Assembly (NCBI RefSeq): GCF_012932915.1
Contig: NZ_VCQU01000006.1
Coordinates: 124,001 to 188,000 of the forward strand
Direction of reading: 5' to 3'
Length of the DNA stretch: 64,000 bases
Source: Antrihabitans stalactiti
GTDB lineage: Bacteria > Actinomycetota > Actinomycetes > Mycobacteriales > Mycobacteriaceae
A program made the translations under genes and the position numbers. The notes beneath the pieces were generated by a model. That model saw only the letters and a program-made list of their open reading frames with translations, was not told the origin of the DNA and searched no databases. This document shows, piece by piece, positions 1-10,029 of the stretch (positions are counted from its first letter, which is position 1; every line of letters starts with the position of its first letter).

Positions 1-163
1 TCCAAGCCGCGGCGAACCGTTCGACGGTCGCTGCCAGCACCGTCAGGGACGCCTTCGGTGGCGCAGGTGTTCCTGCGGCTGCGGTCGCCTCCAGCTGCGA
101 ATCGGCGCTCGGAGGTGGAGCCGCAGCCGTCGCATCGGAACTCACTTCGACTTTGGGCGTCAT
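1..163 (-). CDS. Partial hypothetical protein, N-terminal 54 codons only
   Basis: An open minus-strand frame enters from the left edge and begins at an ATG at 161-163. It reads MTPKVEVSSDATAAAPPPSA and continues Ala/Pro-rich, then becomes more hydrophobic (LTVLAATVERFAAAW) before the window ends. The third codon positions are mostly G or C, as in neighbouring genes. A TGA lies four codons upstream in frame, so the start is bounded, but there is no strong Shine-Dalgarno sequence. It would be divergent from ftsH. I do not recognise the family, and with only 54 codons it could be a chance frame. Confidence 0.35.
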   Translation of the reverse strand, partial: MTPKVEVSSDATAAAPPPSADSQLEATAAAGTPAPPKASLTVLAATVERFAAAW

Positions 164-481
164 CAGCTTCGATCATGCTAACGCCGGGCTTCCCCGGAGA
201 AGTGTGGCTTTCCGCCCGGATAGCGAGTGGAATCCCACGGGATTCGGCGTGCGTGATGCCGTTCGAGGTCCGGCCAGGCGTTCGACCAGCCGGATGTCGG
301 TTCGCTGCCGAGGAACTGACTCGCCCGGTGGCGCGTTGACCCTTTGAGTGCAACACTCTGGCGCCCTACATGGACGTCAGCCCCACGCGGTAACCTGGGA
401 CATCGGTGAGCACAGCTGGACCGGCGCAGGTGCGACATCCGGAATACGCGAAAGGACGCAGGCCGTCAGGGCCGACGCTGT
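164..481. other. Intergenic region upstream of ftsH
   Basis: No convincing gene lies here; short frames on both strands lack a start signal and show no recognisable protein. The region should hold the ftsH promoter. A TTGACC at 336-341 and a TAACCT at 391-396 look like sigma-factor elements but are not properly spaced to each other, so I do not call a promoter. A weak AGGG sits about ten bases before the ftsH ATG. Confidence 0.4.
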
Positions 482-2746
482 ATGAACCGCAAGACTGTGT
501 TTCGAAACCTGGCCATCGTTGCCGGCATTCTGCTGGTCATCTATGCGTTCAGTTACTTCAGCAACGACACACGCGGATGGAAGAGCGTCGACACATCTGT
601 CGCGTTGTCGCAGATCACCGACAAGAACGTCAAGAGCGTTCAGATGGACGATCGCGAGCAGCAGCTCCGCCTGAAGCTGAAGAACGGTAACGACAAGACC
701 GACGGCGAGACGCAAATCATCGCCAAATACCCGTCCGACGCGTCGGACGACATCTTCAAGCAGATCCAAGCCTCAGGTGCCGAGGACTACAACACGACAG
801 TCACGAAGGAAAGCTGGTTCACCTCGATCCTGCTGTTCGTGCTGCCTATGGTTGTGCTGCTCGGCCTTTTCATCTTCGTCATGGGCCGCATGCAAGGCGG
901 TGGCCGCGGCGGCGTGATGGGCTTCGGCAAGTCGAAGGCGAAGCAGCTGTCGAAGGACATGCCGAAGACGACGTTCGCCGACGTCGCAGGTGCAGACGAG
1001 GCCGTCGAAGAGCTGTACGAAATCAAGGATTTCTTGCAGAATCCGGCTCGCTACCAGGCGCTCGGCGCGAAGATCCCGCGCGGCGTCCTGCTGTACGGTC
1101 CACCTGGCACAGGTAAGACGTTGCTGGCCCGCGCGGTCGCAGGTGAAGCAGGCGTCCCCTTCTTCACCATCTCTGGCTCTGACTTCGTCGAAATGTTCGT
1201 CGGTGTCGGTGCATCCCGAGTTCGCGACCTGTTCGACCAGGCCAAGCAGAATTCCCCGTGCATCATTTTCGTCGACGAGATCGACGCGGTCGGGCGTCAG
1301 CGCGGCGCCGGCCTCGGTGGCGGGCACGACGAACGCGAGCAGACGCTCAACCAGTTGCTCGTCGAAATGGACGGCTTCGGTGAGCGCACCGGCGTCATCC
1401 TGATCGCCGCGACCAACCGGCCCGACATTCTCGACCCCGCGCTCCTGCGTCCCGGTCGCTTCGACCGGCAGATTCCGGTCGGCAACCCCGACCTCGCCGG
1501 TCGCCGCGCGATCTTGAAGGTGCATTCGAAGGGCAAGCCGATCGCTGCGGGTGCAGACCTCGAAGGTCTCGCCAAGCGCACCGTCGGTATGTCCGGAGCC
1601 GATCTGGCGAACGTGATCAACGAAGCGGCCCTGCTCACTGCACGTGAAGGCGGAGCCGTGATCACAGGTGAACAGCTCGAGGAGGCGGTCGATCGCGTCA
1701 TCGGTGGTCCGCGCCGCAAGAGCAGGATCATCAGCGAGCACGAGAAGAAGATCACCGCCTACCACGAAGGCGGGCACACGCTCGCTGCCTGGGCGATGCC
1801 CGATATCGAGCCGGTGTACAAGGTCACGATCCTCGCGCGGGGCCGGACCGGTGGTCACGCGATGACGGTGCCCGAGGACGACAAGGGCCTGATGACCAGG
1901 TCGGAAATGATCGCGCGCCTCGTGATGGCGATGGGTGGACGGGCCGCTGAGGAACTCGTGTTCCACGAGCCGACCACTGGTGCGTCGTCGGATATCGATC
2001 AAGCGACCAAGATCGCGCGCGCAATGGTCACCGAGTACGGCATGAGCGCAAAGCTCGGCGCGGTGCGCTACGGGCAAGAACAGGGTGATCCGTTCCTCGG
2101 TCGCTCGATGGGTATGGCGCCCGATTACTCGCACGAGGTTGCCCGCGAGATCGATGAAGAGGTCCGCAATCTGATCGAGGCGGCGCACACGGAAGCGTGG
2201 GCAATCCTCAACGACTACCGCGATGTCCTCGACTTGCTGGCGACCGAGCTGCTGGAGCGGGAGACGCTGCACCGCAAGGATCTCGAAGAGATCTTCACCG
2301 AAGTCGAGAAGCGTCCTCGGATCACCGCGTTCAACGATTTCGGTGGGCGCACCCCGTCCGACAAACCGCCGGTCAAGACGCCGCGCGAGCTCGCGACGGA
2401 ACGGGGTGAGCCATGGCCGCCGCACGACGCAGCCGAACTGGCGAAGCCGCAACCGTCGCTGCACGCGCCGGCCAACGGCTACCACGCGCCTGCCGTTCCC
2501 GCGACGGGTCCGTTCGGTGCTCCGCAACGGCCGCCGGTGCCGCAAGGCTCACGGCCTGATTACGGCGCACCCGCGGGCTGGTCGGCTCCAGGGTGGCCAC
2601 CACGTGACGGCGAAGGCGGCGACGCAGGTAACCAGGGTGGTCGTGGGCCTCGAGGGCCGGAGTACGGCTACCCGTCGGGCCAGCACGCACGGCCGGACGA
2701 CGACGAACTTGATCAACCGTGGGACGGCCAGAACGGTCGGCGCTGA
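482..2746 (+). CDS. ftsH: ATP-dependent zinc metalloprotease FtsH
   Basis: This is the membrane-anchored AAA+ protease that pulls out and degrades damaged or regulatory membrane proteins. Two membrane segments (about residues 8-25 and 113-135) flank an extracytoplasmic domain. The AAA domain has Walker A GPPGTGKT at 206-213, Walker B IIFVDEID at 261-268, and an LRPGRFDR second region of homology near 322-329. The zinc protease motif HEGGH is at 428-432. The C-terminal 120 or so residues are Pro/Gly-rich and look disordered, as in mycobacterial FtsH. The MNRK start matches the mycobacterial protein as I remember it, although the Shine-Dalgarno is weak. It heads the folate gene run. Confidence 0.97.
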   Translation: MNRKTVFRNLAIVAGILLVIYAFSYFSNDTRGWKSVDTSVALSQITDKNVKSVQMDDREQQLRLKLKNGNDKTDGETQIIAKYPSDASDDIFKQIQASGAEDYNTTVTKESWFTSILLFVLPMVVLLGLFIFVMGRMQGGGRGGVMGFGKSKAKQLSKDMPKTTFADVAGADEAVEELYEIKDFLQNPARYQALGAKIPRGVLLYGPPGTGKTLLARAVAGEAGVPFFTISGSDFVEMFVGVGASRVRDLFDQAKQNSPCIIFVDEIDAVGRQRGAGLGGGHDEREQTLNQLLVEMDGFGERTGVILIAATNRPDILDPALLRPGRFDRQIPVGNPDLAGRRAILKVHSKGKPIAAGADLEGLAKRTVGMSGADLANVINEAALLTAREGGAVITGEQLEEAVDRVIGGPRRKSRIISEHEKKITAYHEGGHTLAAWAMPDIEPVYKVTILARGRTGGHAMTVPEDDKGLMTRSEMIARLVMAMGGRAAEELVFHEPTTGASSDIDQATKIARAMVTEYGMSAKLGAVRYGQEQGDPFLGRSMGMAPDYSHEVAREIDEEVRNLIEAAHTEAWAILNDYRDVLDLLATELLERETLHRKDLEEIFTEVEKRPRITAFNDFGGRTPSDKPPVKTPRELATERGEPWPPHDAAELAKPQPSLHAPANGYHAPAVPATGPFGAPQRPPVPQGSRPDYGAPAGWSAPGWPPRDGEGGDAGNQGGRGPRGPEYGYPSGQHARPDDDELDQPWDGQNGRR

Positions 2747-2788
2747 GCCTCCGCTCGTCGGGGTTCGATTGAACTGGAGGGTAGTCGC

Positions 2789-3430
2789 TTGACGCTGGGT
2801 ATCGAGGGTGACGGCGAGCTCGCCGAACCCGACCGCACGCCAATCGCTTTGGCGACTGGTGCGAAGTTCGATCAGGCTCGTGCCGAAGCTGCCGTTCGAG
2901 AATTGCTGATCGCGGTAGGCGAAGACCCGGACCGTCCAGGTCTGCTCGATACGCCTGCCCGCGTTGCGCGCTCGTATCGCGAGGTCTTCGCCGGTCTCTA
3001 CGTGGAGCCGGACGCGGTGTTGAACACGACGTTCGACGAGGGCCACTCGGAACTGGTGCTTGTGCGCGACATACCGATGTTCTCGACCTGTGAGCACCAC
3101 TTGGTCGCGTTTCATGGCGTTGCGCACGTCGGCTACATCCCCGGTGTCGCAGGCCGGGTTACCGGTCTGTCGAAGATTGCCCGGCTGGTGGACTTGTACG
3201 CAAAACGTCCGCAGGTCCAGGAGCGGCTCACCAGCCAGATCGCCGACGCGGTGATGAACAAGCTCGATCCCCGTGGCGCGATCGTGGTCATCGAGGCAGA
3301 GCACCTGTGCATGGCGATGCGCGGAATTCGCAAGCCGGGGGCGAGTACGACGACCTCCGCGGTCCGAGGGCAACTGCAAACGAGCGCGGCATCGCGGGCC
3401 GAGGCACTCGACCTGATTCTGCGCAAGTGA
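2789..3430 (+). CDS. folE: GTP cyclohydrolase I
   Basis: FolE opens the guanine ring of GTP to give 7,8-dihydroneopterin triphosphate, the first step of folate synthesis in the cytoplasm. The 213-residue length is usual. The zinc and active-site segment [12 protein letters not shown] (residues 99-110) and the later HLCMAMRG Cys are both present. The start is a TTG at 2789 with a clear GGAGG eight bases upstream (2776-2780); no ATG fits better. It follows ftsH after 42 bases, and its stop overlaps the folP start (GTGA), indicating translational coupling. Confidence 0.96.
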   Translation: MTLGIEGDGELAEPDRTPIALATGAKFDQARAEAAVRELLIAVGEDPDRPGLLDTPARVARSYREVFAGLYVEPDAVLNTTFDEGHSELVLVRDIPMFSTCEHHLVAFHGVAHVGYIPGVAGRVTGLSKIARLVDLYAKRPQVQERLTSQIADAVMNKLDPRGAIVVIEAEHLCMAMRGIRKPGASTTTSAVRGQLQTSAASRAEALDLILRK

Positions 3431-4314
3431 GCGGTCTGCCTCGTGGTGGTCCGCGACACCGCCTGATCGTGATGGGCGTGCTCAACGTCACGAGTGATTC
3501 GTTTTCCGATGGTGGGCGGTACCTCGATCACGACGCGGCGATCGCCCATGGCGTCGAGATGCGGCGTCTGGGCGCGAATATTGTCGATGTCGGCGGCGAG
3601 TCCACGCGTCCCGGCGCACTGCGTGTCGATCCGAAGATCGAAGCAGCCCGAGTCGCTCCCGTGATCGCAGATCTCGTCGCCGACGGAATTCAGGTCAGTG
3701 TCGACACCATGCGCGCAGTAGTTGCCAGCGCCGCGATCGAAGCGGGCGCAACGATCGTGAACGACGTGTCCGGCGGACGTGCCGATCCCGACATGGCGCG
3801 AGTGGTTGCGGACGCCAAAGTGCCTTGGATACTGATGCATTGGCGTTCGGCGACCGCCGGTGGCGGTGCTCCGCAATATCTGCACACCGGGGCGGTCGAC
3901 CATTACGACGATGTGGTGGAAGAGGTTCGAGCAGAGCTGATGGCTCAAGTGGAAGTCGCGGTCGGCGCAGGCGTCGACCCCACGAATCTGGTGTTGGACC
4001 CTGGACTCGGGTTCGCGAAGAACGCCGAACACAACTGGGCATTGCTCGCCGCGTTGCCAGAACTCGCCGACCTGGGCTTCCCGGTTCTGATCGGAGCATC
4101 ACGGAAGCGCTTTCTCGGTTCGTTGCTCGCCGAGAACGGGCAGGTGCGCGCGCCGGACGGCAGAGAGACAGCAACCGCTGTCATTTCGGCGCTGGCCGCT
4201 GTCAACGGTGCCTGGGGTGTGCGGGTGCACGACGTTCGCGGCTCGGTCGACGCCCTTGCCGTGACGAATGCGTGGGGATCTGCCCAGCGGCTGCGGGGGA
4301 GTAGCAATGTCTGA
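3427..4314 (+). CDS. folP: Dihydropteroate synthase
   Basis: FolP joins 6-hydroxymethyl-dihydropterin pyrophosphate to p-aminobenzoate and is the sulfonamide target. The signature [14 protein letters not shown] lies at residues 17-30 and GGESTRPGA follows, both in the pterin/pABA site of the TIM barrel. The open frame extends 120 bases further upstream, but that part lies entirely inside folE. The GTG at 3427, overlapping the folE stop, gives a normal 295-residue protein. It overlaps folB at its 3-prime end by eight bases. Confidence 0.95.
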   Translation: MSGLPRGGPRHRLIVMGVLNVTSDSFSDGGRYLDHDAAIAHGVEMRRLGANIVDVGGESTRPGALRVDPKIEAARVAPVIADLVADGIQVSVDTMRAVVASAAIEAGATIVNDVSGGRADPDMARVVADAKVPWILMHWRSATAGGGAPQYLHTGAVDHYDDVVEEVRAELMAQVEVAVGAGVDPTNLVLDPGLGFAKNAEHNWALLAALPELADLGFPVLIGASRKRFLGSLLAENGQVRAPDGRETATAVISALAAVNGAWGVRVHDVRGSVDALAVTNAWGSAQRLRGSSNV

Positions 4315-4708
4315 TCGCATCGAAATACTTGGAATCGAAGTCGAAGGCAACCATGGGGTTTTCGACCACGAGCGACGCGACGGCCAGCTCTTCGTCGTCG
4401 ATATCGCAGTGTGGCTCGATCTGACGACCGCAGCCGTGTCCGACGACCTCGCCGATACACTGGACTACGGCGCCTTGGCACAACGTGCCGCGGCAATCGT
4501 CGGCGGGCCGCCGAGAAATCTGATCGAGTCGGTCGCCGCCGAAATCGCCGAGGACGTGATGACGGACCAGCGCGTGCACGCGGTCGAGGTCACCGTCCAC
4601 AAGCCGAAGGCGCCGATTCCGCTCACCTTTCGCGACGTCAGAGTCGTCGCGCGTCGCTCGCGCAAGGGCGGCCGCCGTAAGTCCGACGATCCGGGGCTGC
4701 GGGAATGA
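4307..4708 (+). CDS. folB: Dihydroneopterin aldolase
   Basis: FolB cleaves 7,8-dihydroneopterin to 6-hydroxymethyl-dihydropterin and glycolaldehyde, feeding FolK and FolP. The 133-residue protein starts [19 protein letters not shown], typical of the family; the conserved DYGAL and PIPLTF segments follow. The ATG at 4307 has a purine-rich GGGGGAG just upstream. The frame is open for 13 more codons, but those lie inside folP. Its stop overlaps the folK start (ATGA). Confidence 0.95.
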   Translation: MSDRIEILGIEVEGNHGVFDHERRDGQLFVVDIAVWLDLTTAAVSDDLADTLDYGALAQRAAAIVGGPPRNLIESVAAEIAEDVMTDQRVHAVEVTVHKPKAPIPLTFRDVRVVARRSRKGGRRKSDDPGLRE

Positions 4709-5220
4709 GCCGCGCGGTGTTGTCGATCGGATCCAACATCGGTGATCGTCTCGCCAACCTGCAACTCGTGCTCGACACACTCGACGACCGGGTGCGCGCC
4801 GTGTCTCCGGTCTACTCGACCGCGCCGTGGGGCGGAGTGGAGCAAGAAGACTTCTTGAATGCGGTTGTGGTGGTGGAAGATTCGAGTGTGGATTGTGTTG
4901 GGTGGTTGCGTCGAGGCCAAGAGCTGGAAGCCGCCGCCGACCGCGAACGGACCCAACGCTGGGGCCCCAGGACCCTCGACGTCGATATCATCACCTGTGA
5001 CGCCGTGCGCAGCGACGATCCCGAGCTGACGTTGCCGCACCCGCGTGCGTACGCTCGCGCGTTCGTTCTCGTGCCGTGGCGAGACGTCGAACCCGACGCA
5101 GCCCTCCCCGTCGACGGTGTTGCGGTACCGATCGGCGAACTGCTCGATCGGCTACCTGTCGACGAACGGTCCGGCGTGCACCGCACGACCCTCGAACTGG
5201 TCCGAAAGCCGGTGGGATGA
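4705..5220 (+). CDS. folK: 2-amino-4-hydroxy-6-hydroxymethyldihydropteridine diphosphokinase
   Basis: FolK transfers pyrophosphate from ATP to 6-hydroxymethyl-dihydropterin, making the substrate of FolP. Recognisable segments are SIGSNIGDR at the N-terminus, [17 protein letters not shown] in the pterin site, and [12 protein letters not shown], the family signature that binds ATP and magnesium. The 171-residue length is normal. It overlaps folB by four bases and the next gene by four bases, so folE to the DUF3180 gene reads as one tightly packed operon. Confidence 0.95.
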   Translation: MSRAVLSIGSNIGDRLANLQLVLDTLDDRVRAVSPVYSTAPWGGVEQEDFLNAVVVVEDSSVDCVGWLRRGQELEAAADRERTQRWGPRTLDVDIITCDAVRSDDPELTLPHPRAYARAFVLVPWRDVEPDAALPVDGVAVPIGELLDRLPVDERSGVHRTTLELVRKPVG

Positions 5221-5684
5221 AGCCGACTCGAGTGTTGGATCTGCTCGTCTTGTTCGTGTTCGCAGCTGTTGCGGTGTGGTTGTTGGTTCGCGGGTTCTAC
5301 GGTCAATTGCCTGCCATCCCGATCTATGCCGGTGCGTCGTTGTATCCGATTGCGGCGATCGAGACCATCGCGGCCTTCATGATTCGGGCCCGGATCAACG
5401 AACACGAAATTGGCGACGGACCCCGCCAACTGCACCCGCTCACCGCCGCTAAGGCAGTGGCACTCGCGAAGGCGTCTGCGCTGGTCGGCACAGCGAGCGC
5501 GGGAGTCTGGCTGGGATTTCTGCTGTACGTGCTTCCGCAGCGATCGACTTTGCGCGCGGCGGTGTCCGATAGCCCAGGGGCCATCGTCGGACTTATCGCG
5601 GGCATCGTCCTTGTCGCGTCGGCCTTATGGCTGGAGCATTGCTGCAAGACCCCCGACGACCCACCGGACGAACCGGCTCACTGA
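5217..5684 (+). CDS. DUF3180 family membrane protein
   Basis: This small integral membrane protein (155 residues from the ATG at 5217, which overlaps the folK stop) has about four hydrophobic segments: one at the N-terminus (LDLLVLFVFAAVAVWLLV), one around IYAGASLYPIAAIETIAAFM, and two in the C-terminal half. Proteins of this kind regularly follow folK in Mycobacteriales (Rv3605c position) and are known only as DUF3180. The frame runs further upstream inside folK, but the coupled ATG is preferred. The function is unknown; linkage to folate genes may be only positional. Confidence 0.85.
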   Translation: MKPTRVLDLLVLFVFAAVAVWLLVRGFYGQLPAIPIYAGASLYPIAAIETIAAFMIRARINEHEIGDGPRQLHPLTAAKAVALAKASALVGTASAGVWLGFLLYVLPQRSTLRAAVSDSPGAIVGLIAGIVLVASALWLEHCCKTPDDPPDEPAH

Positions 5685-5750
5685 GATCATGTGCTCCAAA
5701 TCGCGGCTCTCTTGCCTGGCACGGGGCATTTCAACGGCTACCCTGACTGC

Positions 5751-6653
5751 ATGACGTCCGCTGCCCGCACGAAGTCGCCGCGCCGCGGCCGACGGAGTGG
5801 GCCGCAGTTGATCATCGGAGCAATGGTGACGCTCGGCCTGGTTGCCAGCGTCGCACTAGTCTTCACCGAGAGCGTCCCATTGCTTCGGATCGGCGTGATG
5901 GCTGCTGCCTGGGCCGCGATTGCCGGCGCATTCGCGATGACGAAGTATCGACGTGAAGCCGCAATGGACAAGGCCAAGGCCAGAGATCTGCAGACCGTCT
6001 ACGAGCTGCAGCTCGAGCGCGAAATCGCCGCGCGACGCGAATACGAGATGGGCGTCGAGGCGAAGGTTCGTCGCGAGGTGCGCGCCGATGCCGAGGAATT
6101 GGCTGGATTGCGCGCCGAGTTGGTCGCTCTGCGCGCCAACCTCCAGGTGCTGTTCGACGGGCAGTTGCCGGTGGAGCGCGTCGCGTTGCGCGCAGATTCG
6201 GTCCGTGTGGGCGAGTTGGCGAGCGGCGCAAACGGTCGGCCGATACCCGATCGACGCACTCCACCGCCTGCCTACGAGTCCGACAATCACCAGCGTCCAC
6301 AGTTCGCGACACCGTACGACGAGCCGGTCACTGCGGAACTGATCGTGCCGGAGCCTTACCGCCAGCCTTCGCGCCCCGATCCGGAACCAGTGCCATCGCC
6401 GGTTCCCGCGCCGCCACCTGTTCCCGAGCCCACGCCGGAACCGGACCCGATCCCCGCACCCGAGCCGCCCAGCGAACCCGAGCCACTGCCGGAGACCGAG
6501 CCACCGCCCACCATCGCGGACTTGCCGTCGATTCCCACGTCGCGCCGCCGCCGACGGACCGAATCCGCATCGAACGAGACCGATGGGTCCCATTCGAAGG
6601 GTCTTTCGGTCGCGCAGATCATGGCGAACCTGCAGTCCGAGCGCTCGCAATAG
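5751..6653 (+). CDS. DUF6779-type membrane protein with proline-rich tail
   Basis: The N-terminus is basic (TKSPRRGRRSG) and is followed by two membrane segments around residues 18-55. A charged helical stretch (about 60-130) looks like a coiled coil, and a long Pro/Glu-rich repeat tail precedes a conserved-looking end (GLSVAQIMANLQSE). It corresponds in position to Rv3604c. I place the start at ATG 5751 because a TACCCT -10-like element (5739-5744) ends six bases before it, suggesting a leaderless transcript. A GTG at 5691 would add 20 residues. Function is unknown. Confidence 0.75.
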   Translation: MTSAARTKSPRRGRRSGPQLIIGAMVTLGLVASVALVFTESVPLLRIGVMAAAWAAIAGAFAMTKYRREAAMDKAKARDLQTVYELQLEREIAARREYEMGVEAKVRREVRADAEELAGLRAELVALRANLQVLFDGQLPVERVALRADSVRVGELASGANGRPIPDRRTPPPAYESDNHQRPQFATPYDEPVTAELIVPEPYRQPSRPDPEPVPSPVPAPPPVPEPTPEPDPIPAPEPPSEPEPLPETEPPPTIADLPSIPTSRRRRRTESASNETDGSHSKGLSVAQIMANLQSERSQ

Positions 6654-6775
6654 TCCGTAACTGAGCGCTAGATCACCCTCCCGAGCCATAGCTTGGCCGT
6701 TCCGGCAGCCGTATTCTTTCGTCAGGACGTCTGGTACCCGCATGGAGCGGGACTGGAACGAACGAGAGGACAGCG

Positions 6776-7699
6776 TTGACCTCATCAGAGTTTTCTGGTG
6801 GACCTGCGCCTGCACGATTGACGGTTGGAATCGTCTCGGCGGGACGTGTGGGAACCGCCATCGGTGCTGCACTAGAGCGTGCAGGCCACATCGTCTTCGG
6901 AGTTTCCGCAGTATCCGATGCATCTATCCGTCGTGCGCGGACGCGGCTGCCCGAGTCCGAAATTCTTCCCGTCGACCAGGTCGCGGCTCGTAGCGAACTG
7001 CTGATTCTCGCTGTTCCCGACTCCGAGCTGGCTTCGATCGTCGCAGGTCTCGCCGCGACGGGCGCGGTCAAGCCCGGCACGCTGGTCGCCCACACCTCCG
7101 GAGCCAACGGAATCGGCATTCTCGCCCCACTGATCGAGCGTGGCGTCGTCCCGTTGGCAATTCATCCCGCGATGACGTTCACCGGCCACGACGAAGACAC
7201 TGCCCGACTGGCGAACGCGTGTTTTGGCATTACCGCCGGCGACGAGATTGGCTATGCCATCGCCCAGGCGTTGGTCATCGAGATCGGTGGCGAGCCGGTC
7301 CGCGTGCGCGAAGATCACCGGACCCTCTACCACGCGGCACTCGCGCATGGCAGCAATCACTTGGTCACGCTCGTAGTCGACGCCGTCGCAGCACTTCGTG
7401 TCGCGCTCGAAGGTGACGAACTCATGGGCCAGCAGCTTGTCGACGACCAGCCGGGCGGACTCGCCGAGCGCTTGCTCGCACCGCTGCTGTCGGCCGCGCT
7501 GGACAATGCGTTGCGACGCGGTCCGTCGGCGCTGACCGGTCCGGTGGCACGCGGCGACGTCGACGCGGTGGCGGCGCATTTGAAGGTCCTCGACGAAGTA
7601 GATCCGCAGCTTGCTGCGGGATATCGCGCGATGTCGCTGCGCTCCGCGCAGCGGGCGGGTTCCAAACGCGAACTGATCGAATTGTTGGAGCGACGATGA
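6776..7699 (+). CDS. Rossmann-like/DUF2520 oxidoreductase-type protein
   Basis: The N-terminus carries a dinucleotide-binding motif, [21 protein letters not shown] (split: GxVGxxxG-type loop near residues 20-28), followed by an AVPDSEL strand-loop and a DUF2520 C-terminal helical domain with the conserved HPAMTF and [13 protein letters not shown] segments. This architecture resembles NADP-dependent beta-hydroxyacid dehydrogenases and ketopantoate reductases. It sits directly before panC (ATGA overlap, 7696-7699), as in M. tuberculosis (Rv3603c), so a role near pantothenate synthesis is plausible but unproven. The start is TTG 6776 with GAGAGG upstream. Confidence 0.85.
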   Translation: MTSSEFSGGPAPARLTVGIVSAGRVGTAIGAALERAGHIVFGVSAVSDASIRRARTRLPESEILPVDQVAARSELLILAVPDSELASIVAGLAATGAVKPGTLVAHTSGANGIGILAPLIERGVVPLAIHPAMTFTGHDEDTARLANACFGITAGDEIGYAIAQALVIEIGGEPVRVREDHRTLYHAALAHGSNHLVTLVVDAVAALRVALEGDELMGQQLVDDQPGGLAERLLAPLLSAALDNALRRGPSALTGPVARGDVDAVAAHLKVLDEVDPQLAAGYRAMSLRSAQRAGSKRELIELLERR

Positions 7700-8622
7700 A
7701 CAGAGCACTGATCGGCGCCTACAAACCGGGCGAACTCACCGTGCACCACGACCCCGCCGTCATGACGTCGGTGTCGAAAGCGCTGCGCGGCGTTGGCCGT
7801 TCGGTCGCGCTGGTACCGACGATGGGCGCGCTGCACGAGGGACACCTCGAGCTGGTCAAGCAGGCGAAGAAGAAGCACGCGATCGTGGTCGTGTCGATCT
7901 TCGTGAACCCACTGCAGTTCGGTGCGGGCGAAGATCTCGACGCCTACCCACGCACGTTGGACGAAGATATCGAACTGCTCCGTGGCGAAGGCGTGGAACT
8001 TGTTTTCGCACCGTCGGTTTCGGAGATGTATCCCGACGGCCGTCGCACGATGATCCACGCCGGACCGACTGGGGCCGAACTGGAAGGCGCGAGCCGGCCG
8101 ACGCACTTTGCCGGAATGCTCACTGTCGTCGCGAAATTGCTGCAGATCGTGAGCCCGACGACCGCGTTCTTCGGCGAGAAGGACTACCAGCAGTTGGTGC
8201 TCATTCGGCAGATGGTGCGTGACCTCAATTTCGATGTCGGCATCGTCGGTGTGCAGACTGTCCGCGAACGCGATGGGCTCGCGAAGTCGTCGCGTAACCG
8301 CTACCTCGATTCCGAGCAACGGGAAACGGCAACAGCGCTTTTCAAGACGCTCCTCGCCGGCGCCCACTCCGGACCGCTCGGCGCCGAGGCCGTACTCGCC
8401 GCGGCCAACTCGGTCCTCTCCCATGTCGAGGGAGTCGATGTCGACTATCTCGAACTGCGTGGCGCTGATCTCGGACCTGTTCCACAGGACGGCGGGCAAG
8501 CACGCTTGCTGATCGCCGCTCGCGTCGGCAGCACGAGGCTGATCGACAACGTCGGCGTCGCACTCGGTGTGACCGCCGACGAGTACATGAAGAACCATCC
8601 ACAAGGCGTTTCATCCAACTGA
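7696..8622 (+). CDS. panC: Pantothenate synthetase
   Basis: PanC joins pantoate and beta-alanine using ATP, through a pantoyl-adenylate. The nucleotidyltransferase signature [13 protein letters not shown] carries the HxGH element, and FGEKDYQQL and SSRNRYLD are the expected later ATP-site segments. Length is 308 residues. The first 45 or so residues before the signature are longer than in E. coli PanC, which is usual for actinobacterial forms. It is coupled to the preceding gene and lies 16 bases before panD, whose product supplies its beta-alanine. Confidence 0.96.
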   Translation: MNRALIGAYKPGELTVHHDPAVMTSVSKALRGVGRSVALVPTMGALHEGHLELVKQAKKKHAIVVVSIFVNPLQFGAGEDLDAYPRTLDEDIELLRGEGVELVFAPSVSEMYPDGRRTMIHAGPTGAELEGASRPTHFAGMLTVVAKLLQIVSPTTAFFGEKDYQQLVLIRQMVRDLNFDVGIVGVQTVRERDGLAKSSRNRYLDSEQRETATALFKTLLAGAHSGPLGAEAVLAAANSVLSHVEGVDVDYLELRGADLGPVPQDGGQARLLIAARVGSTRLIDNVGVALGVTADEYMKNHPQGVSSN

Positions 8623-8638
8623 GAGGAATGGGCCAACG

Positions 8639-9058
8639 ATGTTCCGGACCATGATGAAGTCGAAGATTCACCGCGCGACGGTTACCCATGCCGACCTGCA
8701 CTATGTGGGTTCGGTGACCGTCGACCGCGACCTGATGGAAGCCGCCGACCTGGTCGAAGGCGAGCAGGTCTGCATCGTCGACATCACGAACGGCGCGCGT
8801 CTCGAGACGTACGTGATCACGGGCGAGCCCGGTTCGGGTGTCATTGGGATCAACGGTGCCGCAGCGCATCTCGTCGATCCCGGTGATCTCGTGATTCTCA
8901 TTGCATACGGCGTGATGAACGAGGACGAGGTTCGCGACTACAAGCCGCGCGTCGTGTTCGTCGACGAGGCCAACCGGCCGGTCGAGTTGGGCTCGGACCC
9001 GGCGTTCGCGCCCGAGGGCTCCGGCCTGATCACGCCTCGCAAGCTCTCCGTCGTCTAA
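8639..9058 (+). CDS. panD: Aspartate 1-decarboxylase
   Basis: PanD makes beta-alanine from aspartate. It is made as an inactive proenzyme that cuts itself between Gly24 and Ser25 to create a pyruvoyl group; here residues 24-25 are exactly Gly-Ser in [10 protein letters not shown], and Lys9 ([10 protein letters not shown]) is also in place. The 139-residue protein has the longer C-terminal tail seen in mycobacterial PanD, the region linked to pyrazinoic acid sensitivity. It has a GAGAGGAA-type ribosome site and is followed four bases later by coaX. Confidence 0.96.
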   Translation: MFRTMMKSKIHRATVTHADLHYVGSVTVDRDLMEAADLVEGEQVCIVDITNGARLETYVITGEPGSGVIGINGAAAHLVDPGDLVILIAYGVMNEDEVRDYKPRVVFVDEANRPVELGSDPAFAPEGSGLITPRKLSVV

Positions 9059-9062
9059 GCCG

Positions 9063-9866
9063 GTGCTGCTCACGATCGACGTCCGTAACACGAACATCGT
9101 GCTCGGACTGTTCTCCGGTACCGGTACGCATTCGAAGTTGGTGCGGGACTGGCGGATGCACACCGACCCACGCGTCACCGCCGACGAGTTGGCGCTGCAC
9201 CTGCGCGGTCTGATCGGTGCGCACGCCGACGAGGTCACCGGAGTGGCAGCGCTGTCGACTGTTCCGTCCGTGCTGCGCGAGATACGGTCGATGCTCGCCA
9301 AGTACTGGGGCCATGTCCCGCACGTTGTCGTCGAACCCGGTGTGCGGACCGGTGTTCCGCTGCTCGTCGACAATCCCAAAGAGGTCGGCGCGGACCGTAT
9401 CGTCAACAGCCTTGCCGCACATCACTTCTACGACTGCCCGGTGATCATCGTGGATCTCGGCACCGCGACCTGTGTCGATGTCGTCTCGGCCAAAGGCGAA
9501 TTTCTCGGTGGCGTCATCGCGCCAGGCCTCGAAATTTCGGTGGAGGCCTTGGTCCATGGTGCGTCGCTGCGCAAGCCCGAACTGCTGCGGCCACGGTCCG
9601 TATTGGGCAAGAACACTGTCGAATGCATGCAGTCCGGCGCTGTCTTCGGCTTCGCTGGAATGGTCGACGGCTTGGTCCGTCGGGTGCGGGCCGAAGTTCC
9701 CGGTTTCGGCGGGTCCGGCGTGGCTGTCATCGCGACGGGGGACAGCGCTCCGCTGATCGTTCCCGAATCTGCGACCATCGAGCATCACGAGCCCGACCTC
9801 GCCCAAGAAGGGTTGCGACTGGTGTACGAGCGCAACCTCGCAAAGGGTCGGCTGCGGCACGCCTGA
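9063..9866 (+). CDS. coaX: Type III pantothenate kinase
   Basis: CoaX phosphorylates pantothenate, the first step from vitamin B5 to coenzyme A. The N-terminal phosphate loop reads [15 protein letters not shown]; the Arg in DVRNT replaces the usual Gly, as in mycobacterial CoaX. The later ASKF/ROK-like motifs GADRIVN and [12 protein letters not shown] match the family. The start is GTG 9063, four bases after panD, making panC-panD-coaX one unit. Bacteria of this group often also carry a type I CoaA elsewhere, and in M. tuberculosis CoaX is reported not to be the essential kinase. Confidence 0.93.
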   Translation: MLLTIDVRNTNIVLGLFSGTGTHSKLVRDWRMHTDPRVTADELALHLRGLIGAHADEVTGVAALSTVPSVLREIRSMLAKYWGHVPHVVVEPGVRTGVPLLVDNPKEVGADRIVNSLAAHHFYDCPVIIVDLGTATCVDVVSAKGEFLGGVIAPGLEISVEALVHGASLRKPELLRPRSVLGKNTVECMQSGAVFGFAGMVDGLVRRVRAEVPGFGGSGVAVIATGDSAPLIVPESATIEHHEPDLAQEGLRLVYERNLAKGRLRHA

Positions 9867-9913
9867 GCCCCGTGCGCGCGTCTAGCCCCCACAGGGGTGA
9901 AAATCACTCACAG

Positions 9914-9948
9914 TTGTAGAAGCGCGTTGAGCTGCTATAGTCGATCGC
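9914..9948 (+). promoter_or_regulatory. Promoter of the cysteine leader ORF (leaderless)
   Basis: A TTGTAG (9914-9919) and a TATAGT (9936-9941) are separated by 16 bases, a good actinobacterial sigma-A promoter. Transcription would begin about seven bases after the -10, at or beside the GTG at 9949. The message would therefore begin directly with the short leader ORF and need no ribosome-binding site. Confidence 0.65.
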
Positions 9949-9990
9949 GTGTCCATCCGCATGAGCGCCCAGGAGTGTTGTCGAGGCTGA
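9949..9990 (+). CDS. Leaderless regulatory ORF with tandem Cys codons (13 residues)
   Basis: The reading frame GTG...TGA encodes VSIRMSAQECCRG, with two consecutive TGT cysteine codons (9976-9981) three codons before the stop. Its GTG falls at the predicted transcription start. It ends 39 bases before a cysteine dioxygenase gene. Short leaderless ORFs with polycysteine codons that attenuate downstream sulfur genes according to cysteine supply have been described in mycobacteria, and this one fits that description. It is far too short for standard gene calling. The coding assignment is inference from position, promoter and codon content. Confidence 0.65.
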   Translation: MSIRMSAQECCRG

Positions 9991-10021
9991 ATCCTGCCTT
10001 GACCATCGACACTTCCTGGAG
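9969..10021 (+). promoter_or_regulatory. Leader hairpin that can mask the cysteine dioxygenase Shine-Dalgarno
   Basis: CCAGGAGTGT (9969-9978), inside the leader ORF and touching the Cys codons, pairs with ACACTTCCTGG (10009-10019) with one bulged T. The second arm includes the first half of the GGAG ribosome site (10018-10021) of the gene starting at 10030. A ribosome paused on the Cys codons would cover the first arm and free the site. The complementarity is visible; the switching role is inferred. Confidence 0.55.
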
Positions 10022-10029
10022 ATTTTCTC

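Noticed and set aside
773-2545. 590-residue open frame antisense to ftsH
   Set aside because: It is a shadow of the high-G+C ftsH codons, Arg/Asp-rich, with no recognisable domain, while the plus strand has complete FtsH motifs.
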